Positions 18,371 to 28,140 of a stretch of DNA of 64,000 nt are shown here, piece by piece. The stretch is taken from the NCBI RefSeq assembly GCF_023206215.1, contig NZ_CP065800.1, forward strand, positions 2,790,001 through 2,854,000, in the 5' to 3' direction. Both the position numbers and the translations under genes were made by a program. A model generated the notes under the pieces. It ran no database searches, was not told the origin of the DNA, and saw nothing but the letters and a program-made list of their open reading frames with translations. The DNA is from Butyrivibrio fibrisolvens. Lineage in GTDB: Bacteria; Bacillota; Clostridia; Lachnospirales; Lachnospiraceae. The first letter of the stretch is position 1, and each line of letters opens with the position of its first letter.

Positions 18371-18526
18371 TTGGGAAATATGGAGAAATGGGTAATTGAG
18401 CACAACTAAAGTTCCAAAAGCCGCACCACATCCAGCATTGTGCACATACGATATATTACATTCACCTATGTATCTAGGCCAATACCATGCAAATGTCACA
18501 GATTCATTATGCAAAATTCACACAAT

Positions 18527-20650
18527 TTAATCTTTATATTTCATGAATTTAAAGCTTAGCATAGTGATATCATCAAACTGCGGCGCTTCCTTAACAAAAG
18601 CATCGATATCTTTCCTGATTGCAGGAAGGAGTTTTTCAGGATCAAGATCCATATGACTGTTAAGAAATCCGGTCAGTCTATCCATGCCATAAAGCTTATT
18701 GTCCTTATCAGTTGCTTCTGTAACGCCGTCAGTATATTGATAAAAACAATCCCCGGGTTCTATGGTAAAAGTACCGGTCTTATAAACCATATCTTCCATG
18801 CCGGCAAGTACTATACCTGCCTTTATCTTCATTTCTTCATACTTGTATGTTCCATCTTCAGTCTTGTGCATAAGGAATGGATGCTCATGGCCGGCATTCA
18901 CATATCTTACTTCACCATTTCGAAGATCTACAACAGCTTCATATGCTGTGATGAAAAGACCACCCTCATTGGATTCGCACAGAATATTGTTGACTTCTTC
19001 AAATATGGTGCCGGGTTCTATACCTGGCTGTGTGTGATCTTTGATAAGGGTCTTTCCTATAACCATGAACAGAGCTGCCGGTACGCCCTTGCCGGATACG
19101 TCAGCAACTACCATAGCAAGATGATTCTCATCTACATAGAAAAAGTCATAGAAGTCGCCGCCAACTTCCTTGGCAGGAGCCATTGTAGCATAGATCTTAT
19201 ACTCTTTTTTCTCAGAATATTTTGGAAATATAGACGGAAGCATGCTTGACTGGATCTGAGTTGCCACACTTAGCTCGGTACTGATTCTCTCTTTTTCTGC
19301 TGTTGCAGTCTTTACATCTTCCATATAGGTCTTAAGATCATCCTGCATCTCATTAAATCTTTGAGCCAGACTTCCGACTTCATCACCGCTTTCTACAGGT
19401 ATCTTATGGTCGAAGTTACCTTTGCCGATTCCTTGTACATTCTTGGCAAGGACCTGCATCGGACGTGTTATGGTACCGGATACTGCAAAGGATACAAGGA
19501 TGAGGATAATACCTACAACTGCAAAATATATAACAAAAAGCTTATTGATATTAAAAATCCTGGTCTGCATAAGTTCCTGAGACTGCTGCGTCATTAAGTC
19601 GCTTTGCGCTTTGGCATTGTCAGCAGGACTTGTAACTTCGGATGTATTGATGCTGGCGCAAAAGATCCAGCCAGTTTCTTCAAGCTTTGAAAAGGCTATA
19701 TAACTGTTGATTCCTTCATATACTGTTTCTATTATTCCTTTATTAGAAGTAGACAGCATATTTATAAAATCATCATTGTCAAAATGGGCATAGATATCTG
19801 AATAGAAGGAATCGCTATCCATATCATAATGAGCTATGAAGTTATAATCTGCATCTAAGATAAAACAAGTACCTGTATCTCCGATCTTCATAGACATAAC
19901 ATCATCTATAAGATCCTGAAGAGCTACATCAGAAGCTACTACGCCTTTGATATTGCCGTCTGCGTCTTTATAATCAATAGCCGCAGTGATGCAGGTATTA
20001 CCATAAGAATCAAGATAAGTCGGAAGCCATACCAGTTTTCCATCATTAGAAACTGCTTCTATATACCAGTCGCGTACTCTGGGATCATAGTCAGGATTGA
20101 ACTGGTTGGATCTGGAGTATCTGTAAGATATCCCACTTTCTGTTCCTATGTATATATTGTTGAGCATACTGTTGCATTCAAGATATGGAGCAAACATGTA
20201 TTCGGAATTGGATAAAATGCTGACTTCATCTTGAATCTTCTGCGTATTATCAACTCCTTTTACAAGGAAATACTTGGAAGAAGCAACTCCCATAACGGTC
20301 TCATCAGGTGCAGGGATTGCCTTGCCCTTAAAATTGTCACTATCTTTATACAGACTGTGTATATACATCGAAGACTGCGTTACTATCCTATTTACAGAAT
20401 AGAACTTCTCATTGGCTGCCTGAGCCTGCTTATCAACGATTTTGACAAGATAATCTTCGGCCTGATCAAGGAGCGAGTCTTTGGCTATTGTCGAGGAGTT
20501 AAGCCCAAGTGTGATATTGGTGTGCTCGAATTCCTCCACCATAGAGTTCATAAAATAATAAGACGCCCCGAAGATGATAAGAAGTGAGCCAAGGGACATT
20601 ATCATGATAACAAGAAGGATCTTAATACTGATTTTCATATTTCTAAACAT
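18527..20650 (-). CDS. dCache-HAMP-SpoIIE (PP2C) sensor phosphatase
   Basis: A 707-residue membrane receptor. TM1 at about residues 10-32, then an extracytoplasmic dCache (PDC) domain of about 330 residues with the signature DPRVRDWYIEAV, TM2 near residue 375, a HAMP domain (GTITRPMQVLAKNV), a short coiled coil and a C-terminal SpoIIE-type PP2C domain. Metal-binding acidic motifs are present: GGDFYDFF, VADVSGKGVPAAL, YTDGVTEA and FDDITML. Such enzymes dephosphorylate STAS-domain anti-sigma antagonists, and a STAS protein and RsbW-like kinase lie at the head of the same gene run. The start at 20650 follows GAGG by six bases. Confidence 0.88.
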   Translation of the reverse strand: MFRNMKISIKILLVIMIMSLGSLLIIFGASYYFMNSMVEEFEHTNITLGLNSSTIAKDSLLDQAEDYLVKIVDKQAQAANEKFYSVNRIVTQSSMYIHSLYKDSDNFKGKAIPAPDETVMGVASSKYFLVKGVDNTQKIQDEVSILSNSEYMFAPYLECNSMLNNIYIGTESGISYRYSRSNQFNPDYDPRVRDWYIEAVSNDGKLVWLPTYLDSYGNTCITAAIDYKDADGNIKGVVASDVALQDLIDDVMSMKIGDTGTCFILDADYNFIAHYDMDSDSFYSDIYAHFDNDDFINMLSTSNKGIIETVYEGINSYIAFSKLEETGWIFCASINTSEVTSPADNAKAQSDLMTQQSQELMQTRIFNINKLFVIYFAVVGIILILVSFAVSGTITRPMQVLAKNVQGIGKGNFDHKIPVESGDEVGSLAQRFNEMQDDLKTYMEDVKTATAEKERISTELSVATQIQSSMLPSIFPKYSEKKEYKIYATMAPAKEVGGDFYDFFYVDENHLAMVVADVSGKGVPAALFMVIGKTLIKDHTQPGIEPGTIFEEVNNILCESNEGGLFITAYEAVVDLRNGEVRYVNAGHEHPFLMHKTEDGTYKYEEMKIKAGIVLAGMEDMVYKTGTFTIEPGDCFYQYTDGVTEATDKDNKLYGMDRLTGFLNSHMDLDPEKLLPAIRKDIDAFVKEAPQFDDITMLSFKFMKYKD

Positions 20651-20660
20651 ATTTAACCTC

Positions 20661-20716
20661 ATGTCGCGAGCAAAATAAGTGGCTTATAGGGTTCAAATTG
20701 ATGGAGCTCGCGGCAT
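20661..20716 (-). promoter_or_regulatory. Hairpin directly before the phosphatase ribosome binding site
   Basis: ATGCCGCGAGC and GCTCGCGACAT (minus strand) pair with one mismatch over a 34-base loop in the 111-base gap between the ATP-grasp gene and the phosphatase gene. The 3' arm directly abuts the GAGG ribosome binding site. No T run follows, so it is more likely an mRNA structure affecting translation or stability than a terminator. Confidence 0.45.
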
Positions 20717-20761
20717 CAATCTGTTTTTGAAAATGGAACAATCTCAAAATTAAGCCTACGG

Positions 20762-21700
20762 TTAAATTGTATATTGATTAAGCGCAGTCAAAAGAATATC
20801 TTCTATAAAATCTTCATATGCTATACCCATAAGCTGCGCTTCCCTGGGCATTAGAGAATTCCTTTTCAGCCCCGGAACGGCGTTGATCTCAAGTACATAT
20901 GCCTCATTACCTGTATCCGAAACCATAAAATCAACTCTGGCAAGGCCTCTTGCATAAGTGATATTCCAGACTTTCCTTGCTGTTTTTAATATTTCATCTT
21001 CAAGCTCTTTTTCCAATGAGCTTTTTGCTATGTCATAGTTACCTGTAAATACGATAAGCTGTGGGTCATCAGGCCTGTTTGAAGAAAAAAGATCAAGATC
21101 TCTTCCCTCTACAACAGGAAGAGACACTATATCTCCTTTTCTTTCATATATACCTGCTGTATAGAATTTCCCATTAATATATCGTTCCAAAAGGATCGGA
21201 TCGTCATATTTAAAGATGTCTTCAATCTTTGGAAGATCGTCAGGTCCTTGGATCAAGGTTATCCCATAACTTCCGCCCTGAGTCGGCGCCTTGGCTACAA
21301 AAGGATATCCTAAGGCATCAAAATCAAAATCGCCCTGCATGAATCTTGACTTATACAGAATCTCCCACTTTGGAGTTCTGATATTATATTTGTCAAAAAG
21401 AGATTTGCACAATATCTTGTCATTTATAAGGCTTGCAGCCCTCATTCCGCTTCCTGTATAAGGAATCTTCTCATGCTCCAGCATACCTTGAAGAGTACCG
21501 TCTCCGTACCCCTTGCCCTGAGTACAGACAAAGACAACATCCGTACCTGCTGCCTTGATCGTAGCCATAATATCCATGCCAAATTCTATAAGTTTTGTCT
21601 TGTAGCCTTTTGAATTCAGGGCATCGGCTATATCATGAGCATTTTGTGAAGAAGCACATCTTTCTTCAGAAGTTCCACCATAAACAATACTGATATTCAT
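20762..21700 (-). CDS. D-alanine--D-alanine ligase-like ATP-grasp enzyme
   Basis: A 312-residue ATP-grasp ligase with the Ddl fold: N-terminal ISIVYGGTSEER, QGMLEHEKIPYTGSG near residue 94, ATP-binding VAKAPTQGGSYGI near residue 146, ILLERYINGK near 181, and the C-terminal YVLEINAVPGLKRNS holding the metal-binding Glu and Asn. The substrate-side motif HGxxGEDG of cell-wall Ddl reads QGKGYGDG here. It sits 3 bases after the MFS gene within an export operon, so a role in making or modifying an exported dipeptide-like compound is as likely as a role in peptidoglycan. Substrate not readable. Confidence 0.75.
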   Translation of the reverse strand: MNISIVYGGTSEERCASSQNAHDIADALNSKGYKTKLIEFGMDIMATIKAAGTDVVFVCTQGKGYGDGTLQGMLEHEKIPYTGSGMRAASLINDKILCKSLFDKYNIRTPKWEILYKSRFMQGDFDFDALGYPFVAKAPTQGGSYGITLIQGPDDLPKIEDIFKYDDPILLERYINGKFYTAGIYERKGDIVSLPVVEGRDLDLFSSNRPDDPQLIVFTGNYDIAKSSLEKELEDEILKTARKVWNITYARGLARVDFMVSDTGNEAYVLEINAVPGLKRNSLMPREAQLMGIAYEDFIEDILLTALNQYTI

Positions 21701-21703
21701 AAG

Positions 21704-23680
21704 CTATGGTCTCCTATTATGATGCAGTTCGTTTTTCTTTTTCCCAAGTATTATGAATAAAATAGCCATCAAGCCGAATATAACCGCCAGAAGCCTTATA
21801 CCGGTCTGGTATCCTATCATGATAGCTGCAGCAAATACAAAGGGACCTATCATCTCTAACATCTTCTTGGTAAAAGACAGGACCGACAGCGATCTGGAAG
21901 CGCCCAAATGCTCTATAGCCGGAAGACTTAGATAATAATTGTTCTGAACGCCAAATCCAAAACTGTCAGCAAGCCCCAGTAATCCTGCACCAAGGAAAGG
22001 AAGCAATATGCCTGATCCAAATCCCGGTACCAAAAGACTTACAGCTATCATAAGAATATATACTATATTCATAGTCTTTAAAGACTTGTCTGCAGCTGTT
22101 ATAAGGAACATAGATAGCATAGGTCCCGCATATACAATAATGATTCCATATATCAGCTGTGCACGTCCTACATCTGTTGTAGATGCTCCCATATTCTGGA
22201 AATACAAGGGCAGATAATATGTTAGATAAGATGCGGCGATGCTTGCGGGAGCTATCATAAGTATTACAAATATTATTGCCTGGATTTTCTGAGCAAAAGG
22301 AATAGTATCACTTGATAAAACTTTGCCTTCTTTAGTATCTGTATGTGAAGAGTCAACGCCTTTCTTAGCATTATTCGTATTTTTACGAGGAAGGATGGAA
22401 TTCTCAAGCTTTATTATAAAAAGTGAAGTCATGATCGTAAGAACTGCTGATATGACAAATACTGTCCTATATCCAAATATATCTGCAAGAATGGCACCCA
22501 GAGCAGATCCACAGTTCATACCGGCATATATACCTGCGTTTAGAAGTGCAAAGCCAAGGAGCTTTTCCTTTTCATCTTTGCCAAAAAGTGACAGATTCCT
22601 AAGAGTCATCCAACACAGGCCATAGCCAAGACCCACCACTGCTCTTGATAATATGAATACTGGCAGATTTGGTGATACTGCAGATATAAAGGTTCCTAGG
22701 GCAACAAGTATAAGGCCTGACATAAAAGGCAGTTTCCAGCCCTTTCGTTCGAGAATAATAGTAGTAATAAAAATGGCTGAGCATGTAAGAAGCGTCTCAG
22801 CAGATTGCGGAAGACCTGCTGCCGTGTTGTCAGATATAAAAGAAAGCGGATTTATAAGCTCTTTGGCCATAGTAGGTATGAAAGCTGAAGACAGTCTTGA
22901 TGCAAAGTAAAACACAAATGAAATCTGCCTTATATAATATAAAGCACTGATCATCTTACTTTGATCATCTTCAACAGCAGCCGTGCCAAGTGAATTATCC
23001 GTAATAGATGCTTCTATCTTCCTTTGGATGATCCTAAGCATCATAATAACAATCTCAACTGAAAAAAATATCGAGGTTACAAGTACTGTCAATAAGTCAA
23101 GGATTTCATTTCTTAATTCATCGTGATTGTAGGTTCTGTCTATTATGAATTTGATACGCCTACCGTCTCCAAAAGGAAAAGTATAATTATCCTCTACGGA
23201 CAACGTACCAATAAGATTTTGATCAGAAGAATGAATGACATTACCATCTTCATCTAAAACCATGATATCGGTTATAGAGAAACTTAGAAGGTGCGTAAGA
23301 TCACGATCCAAGTCCTCATCAGTTGATCTTTCTGCAACTGTAGTAGCATATCTGATCTTGTCATAAACCTGATAATTAAGGATCTGGTTATGCACGGATA
23401 TGATCTCAAAGAAAAAAGCCATCTGGATTATAACAAGTACTGTGATCAAAATAGCATTGATATTAACCGTTTCCAGCTTTCCATAAATATTGAACACAGG
23501 ACCTCTGGCAAAAAAAGCTGCAAGACAAATAATAGCTATAATAGTAAGTATGATCAAAATATTGAAAGGCTCAGTAGTATACTCTGAAGGCTTACCAACA
23601 TTCAGCACCCAGAGGAAAACTGCAACCAGTATTATCGTTAGCGTAGATCCGGCAAAAAGGTATGCTCTTATCTTATTCAT
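21704..23680 (-). CDS. MFS transporter with N-terminal extracytoplasmic sensor-like domain
   Basis: A 658-residue protein in two parts. Residues 1-230 have membrane segments near 8-28, 42-60, 72-95 and 195-220, with an extracytoplasmic stretch of about 100 residues between the last two (VMVLDEDGNVIHSSD-like, resembling a single Cache/PAS domain). Residues 235-655 are a 12-segment MFS transporter with a central basic/Ser-rich loop (NTNNAKKGVDSSHTDTK). The start at 23680 has GAGG seven bases before it; an alternative ATG at 23692 overlaps the upstream stop. It lies between the ABC exporter pair and the ATP-grasp gene and probably exports the operon's product or a related compound. Confidence 0.75.
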   Translation of the reverse strand: MNKIRAYLFAGSTLTIILVAVFLWVLNVGKPSEYTTEPFNILIILTIIAIICLAAFFARGPVFNIYGKLETVNINAILITVLVIIQMAFFFEIISVHNQILNYQVYDKIRYATTVAERSTDEDLDRDLTHLLSFSITDIMVLDEDGNVIHSSDQNLIGTLSVEDNYTFPFGDGRRIKFIIDRTYNHDELRNEILDLLTVLVTSIFFSVEIVIMMLRIIQRKIEASITDNSLGTAAVEDDQSKMISALYYIRQISFVFYFASRLSSAFIPTMAKELINPLSFISDNTAAGLPQSAETLLTCSAIFITTIILERKGWKLPFMSGLILVALGTFISAVSPNLPVFILSRAVVGLGYGLCWMTLRNLSLFGKDEKEKLLGFALLNAGIYAGMNCGSALGAILADIFGYRTVFVISAVLTIMTSLFIIKLENSILPRKNTNNAKKGVDSSHTDTKEGKVLSSDTIPFAQKIQAIIFVILMIAPASIAASYLTYYLPLYFQNMGASTTDVGRAQLIYGIIIVYAGPMLSMFLITAADKSLKTMNIVYILMIAVSLLVPGFGSGILLPFLGAGLLGLADSFGFGVQNNYYLSLPAIEHLGASRSLSVLSFTKKMLEMIGPFVFAAAIMIGYQTGIRLLAVIFGLMAILFIILGKKKNELHHNRRP

Positions 23681-23688
23681 ACATAACC

Positions 23689-25881
23689 TCATTCGATGGT
23701 TGGAACTACAGTCTGATCCTTTAAAAGTTCATAGAAAGCGCCGCCAAGAGCCATAAGCTCGTCATAGGTGCCTTCTTCTTTTATATTACCATTTTCAAGA
23801 AGTATTATCCTGGAGCATTGTCTTATAGTTGAAAGCCTGTGTGCTATGATGATCCTGGTACACTTTAGTTTATCAAGCGCATCGCATACATGCTTTTGAG
23901 TTGTATTATCAAGAGAGCTGGTTGCTTCATCAAACATAAGTATCCTGGGATTACCTGCTATCGCTCTTGCAATAAGGATGCGCTGCTTCTGTCCTCCAGA
24001 CATATTGCTTCCGTCTTCTGCAACAAGCGTAGCCATACCCATAGGCATCTTTCTTATATCATCAGCAAGACCTGCTTTCCTGGCTGCTTCCCAGGCATCA
24101 TCAATTGATAATCCCGGAGCTGCAACAGCAATATTGGAATATATATCTCCTGTAAAAAGAGAACCATTCTGCATTACAGTTCCTATCTTCTGTCTTAAGG
24201 ATTTTAGATCTATAGAGGATAAATCCTTGCCATCATAGAAGATTCCGCCTTTTTCAGGTTCTTCAAATCCCAGCAAAAGTCTAAGAAGTGTAGATTTGCC
24301 GCATCCTGTTTTGCCAACTATAGCCACATACTCTCCGGGCTTAATCTTTAGAGATAGATTGTCTATGACAGGAGGCATCTCGCTGGAATATCTAAATGTA
24401 ACATTATTAAGTTCAATAGACCCGGACAGACTTTGAATAACCTGCTTGTCCTGACTGATCTCAGGTTCAGTTTCAAAAATAGGCTTTGCCATATCTATTA
24501 CAGGACTAAGCTTGGCTATAGTGGCAACTGCAGTTGTCAACGAGCTAAGTGCTCCTGATACAAAGGCAAATCCGGTAGTAAAAGCAATATAGTCTGCGGC
24601 ACTGATTCCGTTTTTATAAGAGATTACGTATAATACTATGGTTCCTATAGTTGACACAGCTGTATTAAGAACCGGGTATATCTTTAGAAATGTTGGCGGA
24701 TTATAAGCATGACGCAGCATCCTTGCATATATTTCTCCCCATTTGGCAAAAGCTCTTTTCTCTGCGCCGGATAACTTGATCTTATGTATGCCGCTTATCA
24801 TGGCATAAGAAAGTCCCTGTTCCTTGGCGGAGGTCTCCATGTGCTCTTTGGTTATAGGAATCTGCATGTATACTGCCAGAAGAGTTATCCCTGATTTGAT
24901 GAGCGTTATTATAAGTGCAGGAATAACTAAAAACGATGCATAAAAACTAATCTGTATCAGGTAGGTCAATGATATGACTGCTGTAAATATCGCTGACAAA
25001 CCCGAATTAAATATACTGTTGATGATCATGGCGATATATTCACTTCTTCCTGCCAATTCACCAGCACTGAACTTTCTGAAAAAGTCTGAAGGAAGTGATA
25101 ATATACGCATCATGGTCGCAGCCTGAAGATTGATATCAAGCCTTGTGGATACTCTTACAAGAACTATCTCTTCGACAAGCTCGAACAATATCATACTGAT
25201 CTGTACAAGAGTAAGAAATACACCTATCGCAAGTAGTGGTATGATCTGTCCATAATCGATCACTTCACCAAATATTCTCTTTGTAAGTGAAGTTATGATC
25301 ATACCGGTTATCGTGGTTAACACAAGCATGGTAACATATATAACCACGTCTGATTTATAAATGTTCTCAGCTGCATAGATCATAAGATCATGCATACCGA
25401 TCTTGCGCATTGGAAGAGGCTTATAGAAAGCGATAGCCTTTTTTTCAATAAGATGTTCATTAAGTGTTGTAACTTTGACCCTTCTGCCTAGCTTATTGTC
25501 ATAAAAAGTATATCCTCCAAGATGCCCTGGAATAAGAGCAATAACGGATCCATCATCTGATCTTACAGCCAGCATGGCACCTGTAGCATCATCAAACCAC
25601 TCTCCTGTCAGCTCAACTTCCCTGTGCATGATGCCATGAGGACGAAGGAGGTATTCCATCTCGTCTTCGGGCTTATCTATATTGTTTGGAACTTCCGAAG
25701 GAACGATATGATAGAAATACATGATCTCATGCAAAGCTTCCCTTGTGGCAAGCGAATCGTCGCCAAGGATTTCTGACAAGCGCTTACCGGTGACTGCACT
25801 TGCAATCCTAAGAAAAGCTTCGTCAAAAGCTTTCTGATCGGCCCTATTCCTTTCTTTTATCTGTTCATCAAACCATCCCAT
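23689..25881 (-). CDS. NHLM-type ABC transporter, ATP-binding/permease protein without peptidase
   Basis: A 730-residue ABC half-transporter resembling the second ABC protein of NHLM bacteriocin-type export systems. Residues 1-150 form a soluble N-terminal region (LTGEWFDDATGAMLAVRSDD, HLGGYTFYD), residues 160-440 the six-segment membrane domain, residues 480-730 the ATPase with Walker A GKTGCGKSTL, signature MSGGQKQRIL, Walker B ILMFDEATSSLD and H-loop IIIAHRLST. There is no C39 peptidase. It follows the peptidase-bearing ABC gene after 39 bases and is likely its partner in a heterodimer. Confidence 0.85.
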   Translation of the reverse strand: MGWFDEQIKERNRADQKAFDEAFLRIASAVTGKRLSEILGDDSLATREALHEIMYFYHIVPSEVPNNIDKPEDEMEYLLRPHGIMHREVELTGEWFDDATGAMLAVRSDDGSVIALIPGHLGGYTFYDNKLGRRVKVTTLNEHLIEKKAIAFYKPLPMRKIGMHDLMIYAAENIYKSDVVIYVTMLVLTTITGMIITSLTKRIFGEVIDYGQIIPLLAIGVFLTLVQISMILFELVEEIVLVRVSTRLDINLQAATMMRILSLPSDFFRKFSAGELAGRSEYIAMIINSIFNSGLSAIFTAVISLTYLIQISFYASFLVIPALIITLIKSGITLLAVYMQIPITKEHMETSAKEQGLSYAMISGIHKIKLSGAEKRAFAKWGEIYARMLRHAYNPPTFLKIYPVLNTAVSTIGTIVLYVISYKNGISAADYIAFTTGFAFVSGALSSLTTAVATIAKLSPVIDMAKPIFETEPEISQDKQVIQSLSGSIELNNVTFRYSSEMPPVIDNLSLKIKPGEYVAIVGKTGCGKSTLLRLLLGFEEPEKGGIFYDGKDLSSIDLKSLRQKIGTVMQNGSLFTGDIYSNIAVAAPGLSIDDAWEAARKAGLADDIRKMPMGMATLVAEDGSNMSGGQKQRILIARAIAGNPRILMFDEATSSLDNTTQKHVCDALDKLKCTRIIIAHRLSTIRQCSRIILLENGNIKEEGTYDELMALGGAFYELLKDQTVVPTIE

Positions 25882-25920
25882 GTGATTCTCCGGATTCGTT
25901 TTTTTCTTGTGGAGGTACTT

Positions 25921-28095
25921 CTATGTCCCCCCACAAAACTCCGCATATTTACCCTTCATAGCATAGAGCTGATCGTGGGTCCCCTGTTCTATAATGCGTC
26001 CATTATCAAGGACTACTATCTTGTCACAATCACGTACAGTAGATAATCTGTGAGCTATCACTATACAGGTTATACCTCTGTTTTTTATTGCTTTTACAAC
26101 TTCTTTTTCAGTCTTGGCATCAAGAGCACTGGTTGCCTCATCCATGATTATTATTGTTGGATCCTGAGCAAGTACTCTGGCTATTTCAATTCTTTGCTTT
26201 TCACCGCCTGAGAGATCTTTGCCACCTTCGCAGATCCTGTATTTATATCCTCCGAGACGTTTCATTATATCGTCGTGTATCTGAGCATCTCTTGCAGCAA
26301 GGATCATTTCAAAATCCTCAATAGAGCTGTCCCACATCTTGATATTAGAAGCTATCGTATCTTCAAAAAGAACAATATTTTGATCTACAACTGCAAGAGA
26401 CCCTGTGAAAACACTTCTATCTATCTCTTGTATATTTTGGCCATCAAATAGTATCTGCCCGCTCCAGGGAAGATACAGACCTGATAGCAGTTTAGACAAA
26501 GTTGATTTGCCGCATCCGGAGGCTCCGACTATTGCTACACTTGAGCCTTTATCAATAGTAAGATTTAAGTTTTTGATCAAAGGTTCATCTAGCCTTGAAT
26601 ATCCGAAGGTCAGATCCTTTATGATAATATCGCCGGATAACTTATCATAACTGTGTCCGGCGTCTTCATTTAAACTATAACTCACAGGGTCATCAGGATA
26701 TAGAAGTACATCATTCATAAGATTTATATCTGTCTCCATCTCCTGAAAAGTCTGCCCTGCAGATATCAAGGTTCTTGCGGGAGTCATAAAAGATGAAACG
26801 AAGCCTTGAAATGCAACCAGCATACCTTCTGTAAAAAGGCCATTGATAGTAAGCCATATACCAAGAACCATGATGACAGAATTATTGATCGCACTGATAA
26901 TAGCCGGAATAGTCCCCATCACATGCTCAAGCTCTATATAGTTTACGTTCTGCTTATTGGCAGCAGCCTGTATCCCTGACCACCTTTCAAAGAAACTGTT
27001 CTCGGCTCCGCTTCCTTTTATAGTCTCTATCATGCTGATCCCTGAGACTGTACTTTGATATAATCTTGCATTGTCCATAGCAAGAACTTTGGCAAGATCT
27101 ACTCTTTTATGAGTTATGATCCTTGATACTGTAAGATTAATGATAACTGTGACTATGCCTATAGCCGATAATATATAGCTGTATCTGATCATTACAATAA
27201 GGTAAAAGATCATCATGCCGCATTGAAGGGCAAGCGGTGATATGACATTAATGAGTCTGGAAGCTATACCCTCATTGGTGTTTTTGCGCTGCTGTATATC
27301 ACCTGCCATCCTCTGGGCGAAGAACTCCATAGGAAGATGCAGAACCTTCCACATGTATGTCGTGGCACCTATAGATGAAAACTTACCTTCGATCCTTAGG
27401 CTGTTGATAGCAGATATGAAGCTTACTACGATTAAAACAATTGATATAACAGATAAAGAAGCAATAAAGGGAATGAACCATCGCGGATTATTGCCCGTTA
27501 AGATCTTGTCCAAAAAGATTCTTGAGTATCCTGACAGTATGATTCCCGATATGGCTATAATCACAGATGTGATCACAGAAAATGCGATCGCCTGTCCTGT
27601 ACCTTCTAACCTTTCTTTGATAAAAGAAGATATTTTGAAAGGAGAACCGGAAGGTTCAAAATCTTCAGAAGGCTCGAACATAAGAACAACGCCTGTGAAG
27701 CCTTCATCAAATCTGTCCATGGACATTGTAATACGGCCCCTTGCAGGATCGTTGACATAGACTTTGCCGTTCTTAAAACCATTTACTACTATAAAATGAT
27801 TGAATTCCCAGAAAACTATGCATGGAAAATGACCGTTTTGCTTAAGTTCTTCAGGTTCAAAACGGTATCCTTGTGCCACAAGTCCAAGTTTTCTTGCAGC
27901 TATTAGTATATTTTTGGCATTGGATCCATTTCTGGATACGCCGCACATAAGACGCATCTGATCTAGCGGGATCCATTTATCATAGTACGCAAGTACCATG
28001 CACAAAGAAGCTGCGCCGCATTCTGTTGCTTCCATCTGAATAGTCATAGGGACTTTGGCAACTTTATGCACAGAAGGCTTATTGATTTTTTTCAT
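25921..28095 (-). CDS. C39-peptidase-containing ABC exporter (NHLM/bacteriocin type)
   Basis: A 724-residue exporter. Residues 10-140 are a C39 peptidase with all catalytic residues: Cys in ATECGAASL, His in EFNHFIVVNG, Asp in VNDPARG. The membrane domain spans about 165-440, and the ATPase (Walker A GASGCGKSTL, signature LSGGEKQRIE, Walker B IIIMDEATSALD) ends the protein. Such proteins cut leader peptides after a double glycine while exporting the mature peptide. No gene for a double-glycine peptide is visible in this operon, so the substrate must be encoded elsewhere or be unusual. Confidence 0.9.
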   Translation of the reverse strand: MKKINKPSVHKVAKVPMTIQMEATECGAASLCMVLAYYDKWIPLDQMRLMCGVSRNGSNAKNILIAARKLGLVAQGYRFEPEELKQNGHFPCIVFWEFNHFIVVNGFKNGKVYVNDPARGRITMSMDRFDEGFTGVVLMFEPSEDFEPSGSPFKISSFIKERLEGTGQAIAFSVITSVIIAISGIILSGYSRIFLDKILTGNNPRWFIPFIASLSVISIVLIVVSFISAINSLRIEGKFSSIGATTYMWKVLHLPMEFFAQRMAGDIQQRKNTNEGIASRLINVISPLALQCGMMIFYLIVMIRYSYILSAIGIVTVIINLTVSRIITHKRVDLAKVLAMDNARLYQSTVSGISMIETIKGSGAENSFFERWSGIQAAANKQNVNYIELEHVMGTIPAIISAINNSVIMVLGIWLTINGLFTEGMLVAFQGFVSSFMTPARTLISAGQTFQEMETDINLMNDVLLYPDDPVSYSLNEDAGHSYDKLSGDIIIKDLTFGYSRLDEPLIKNLNLTIDKGSSVAIVGASGCGKSTLSKLLSGLYLPWSGQILFDGQNIQEIDRSVFTGSLAVVDQNIVLFEDTIASNIKMWDSSIEDFEMILAARDAQIHDDIMKRLGGYKYRICEGGKDLSGGEKQRIEIARVLAQDPTIIIMDEATSALDAKTEKEVVKAIKNRGITCIVIAHRLSTVRDCDKIVVLDNGRIIEQGTHDQLYAMKGKYAEFCGGT

Positions 28096-28140
28096 ATTAT
28101 GTTTTCTTTCTTGAATTTCATATTCAAGAATGTATTGTCA

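Noticed and set aside
20762..21700. Vancomycin-resistance ligase (VanA-type)
   Set aside because: No VanH or VanX homologues are nearby and the context is an export operon; the motif changes do not specifically point to D-Ala-D-Lac ligases.
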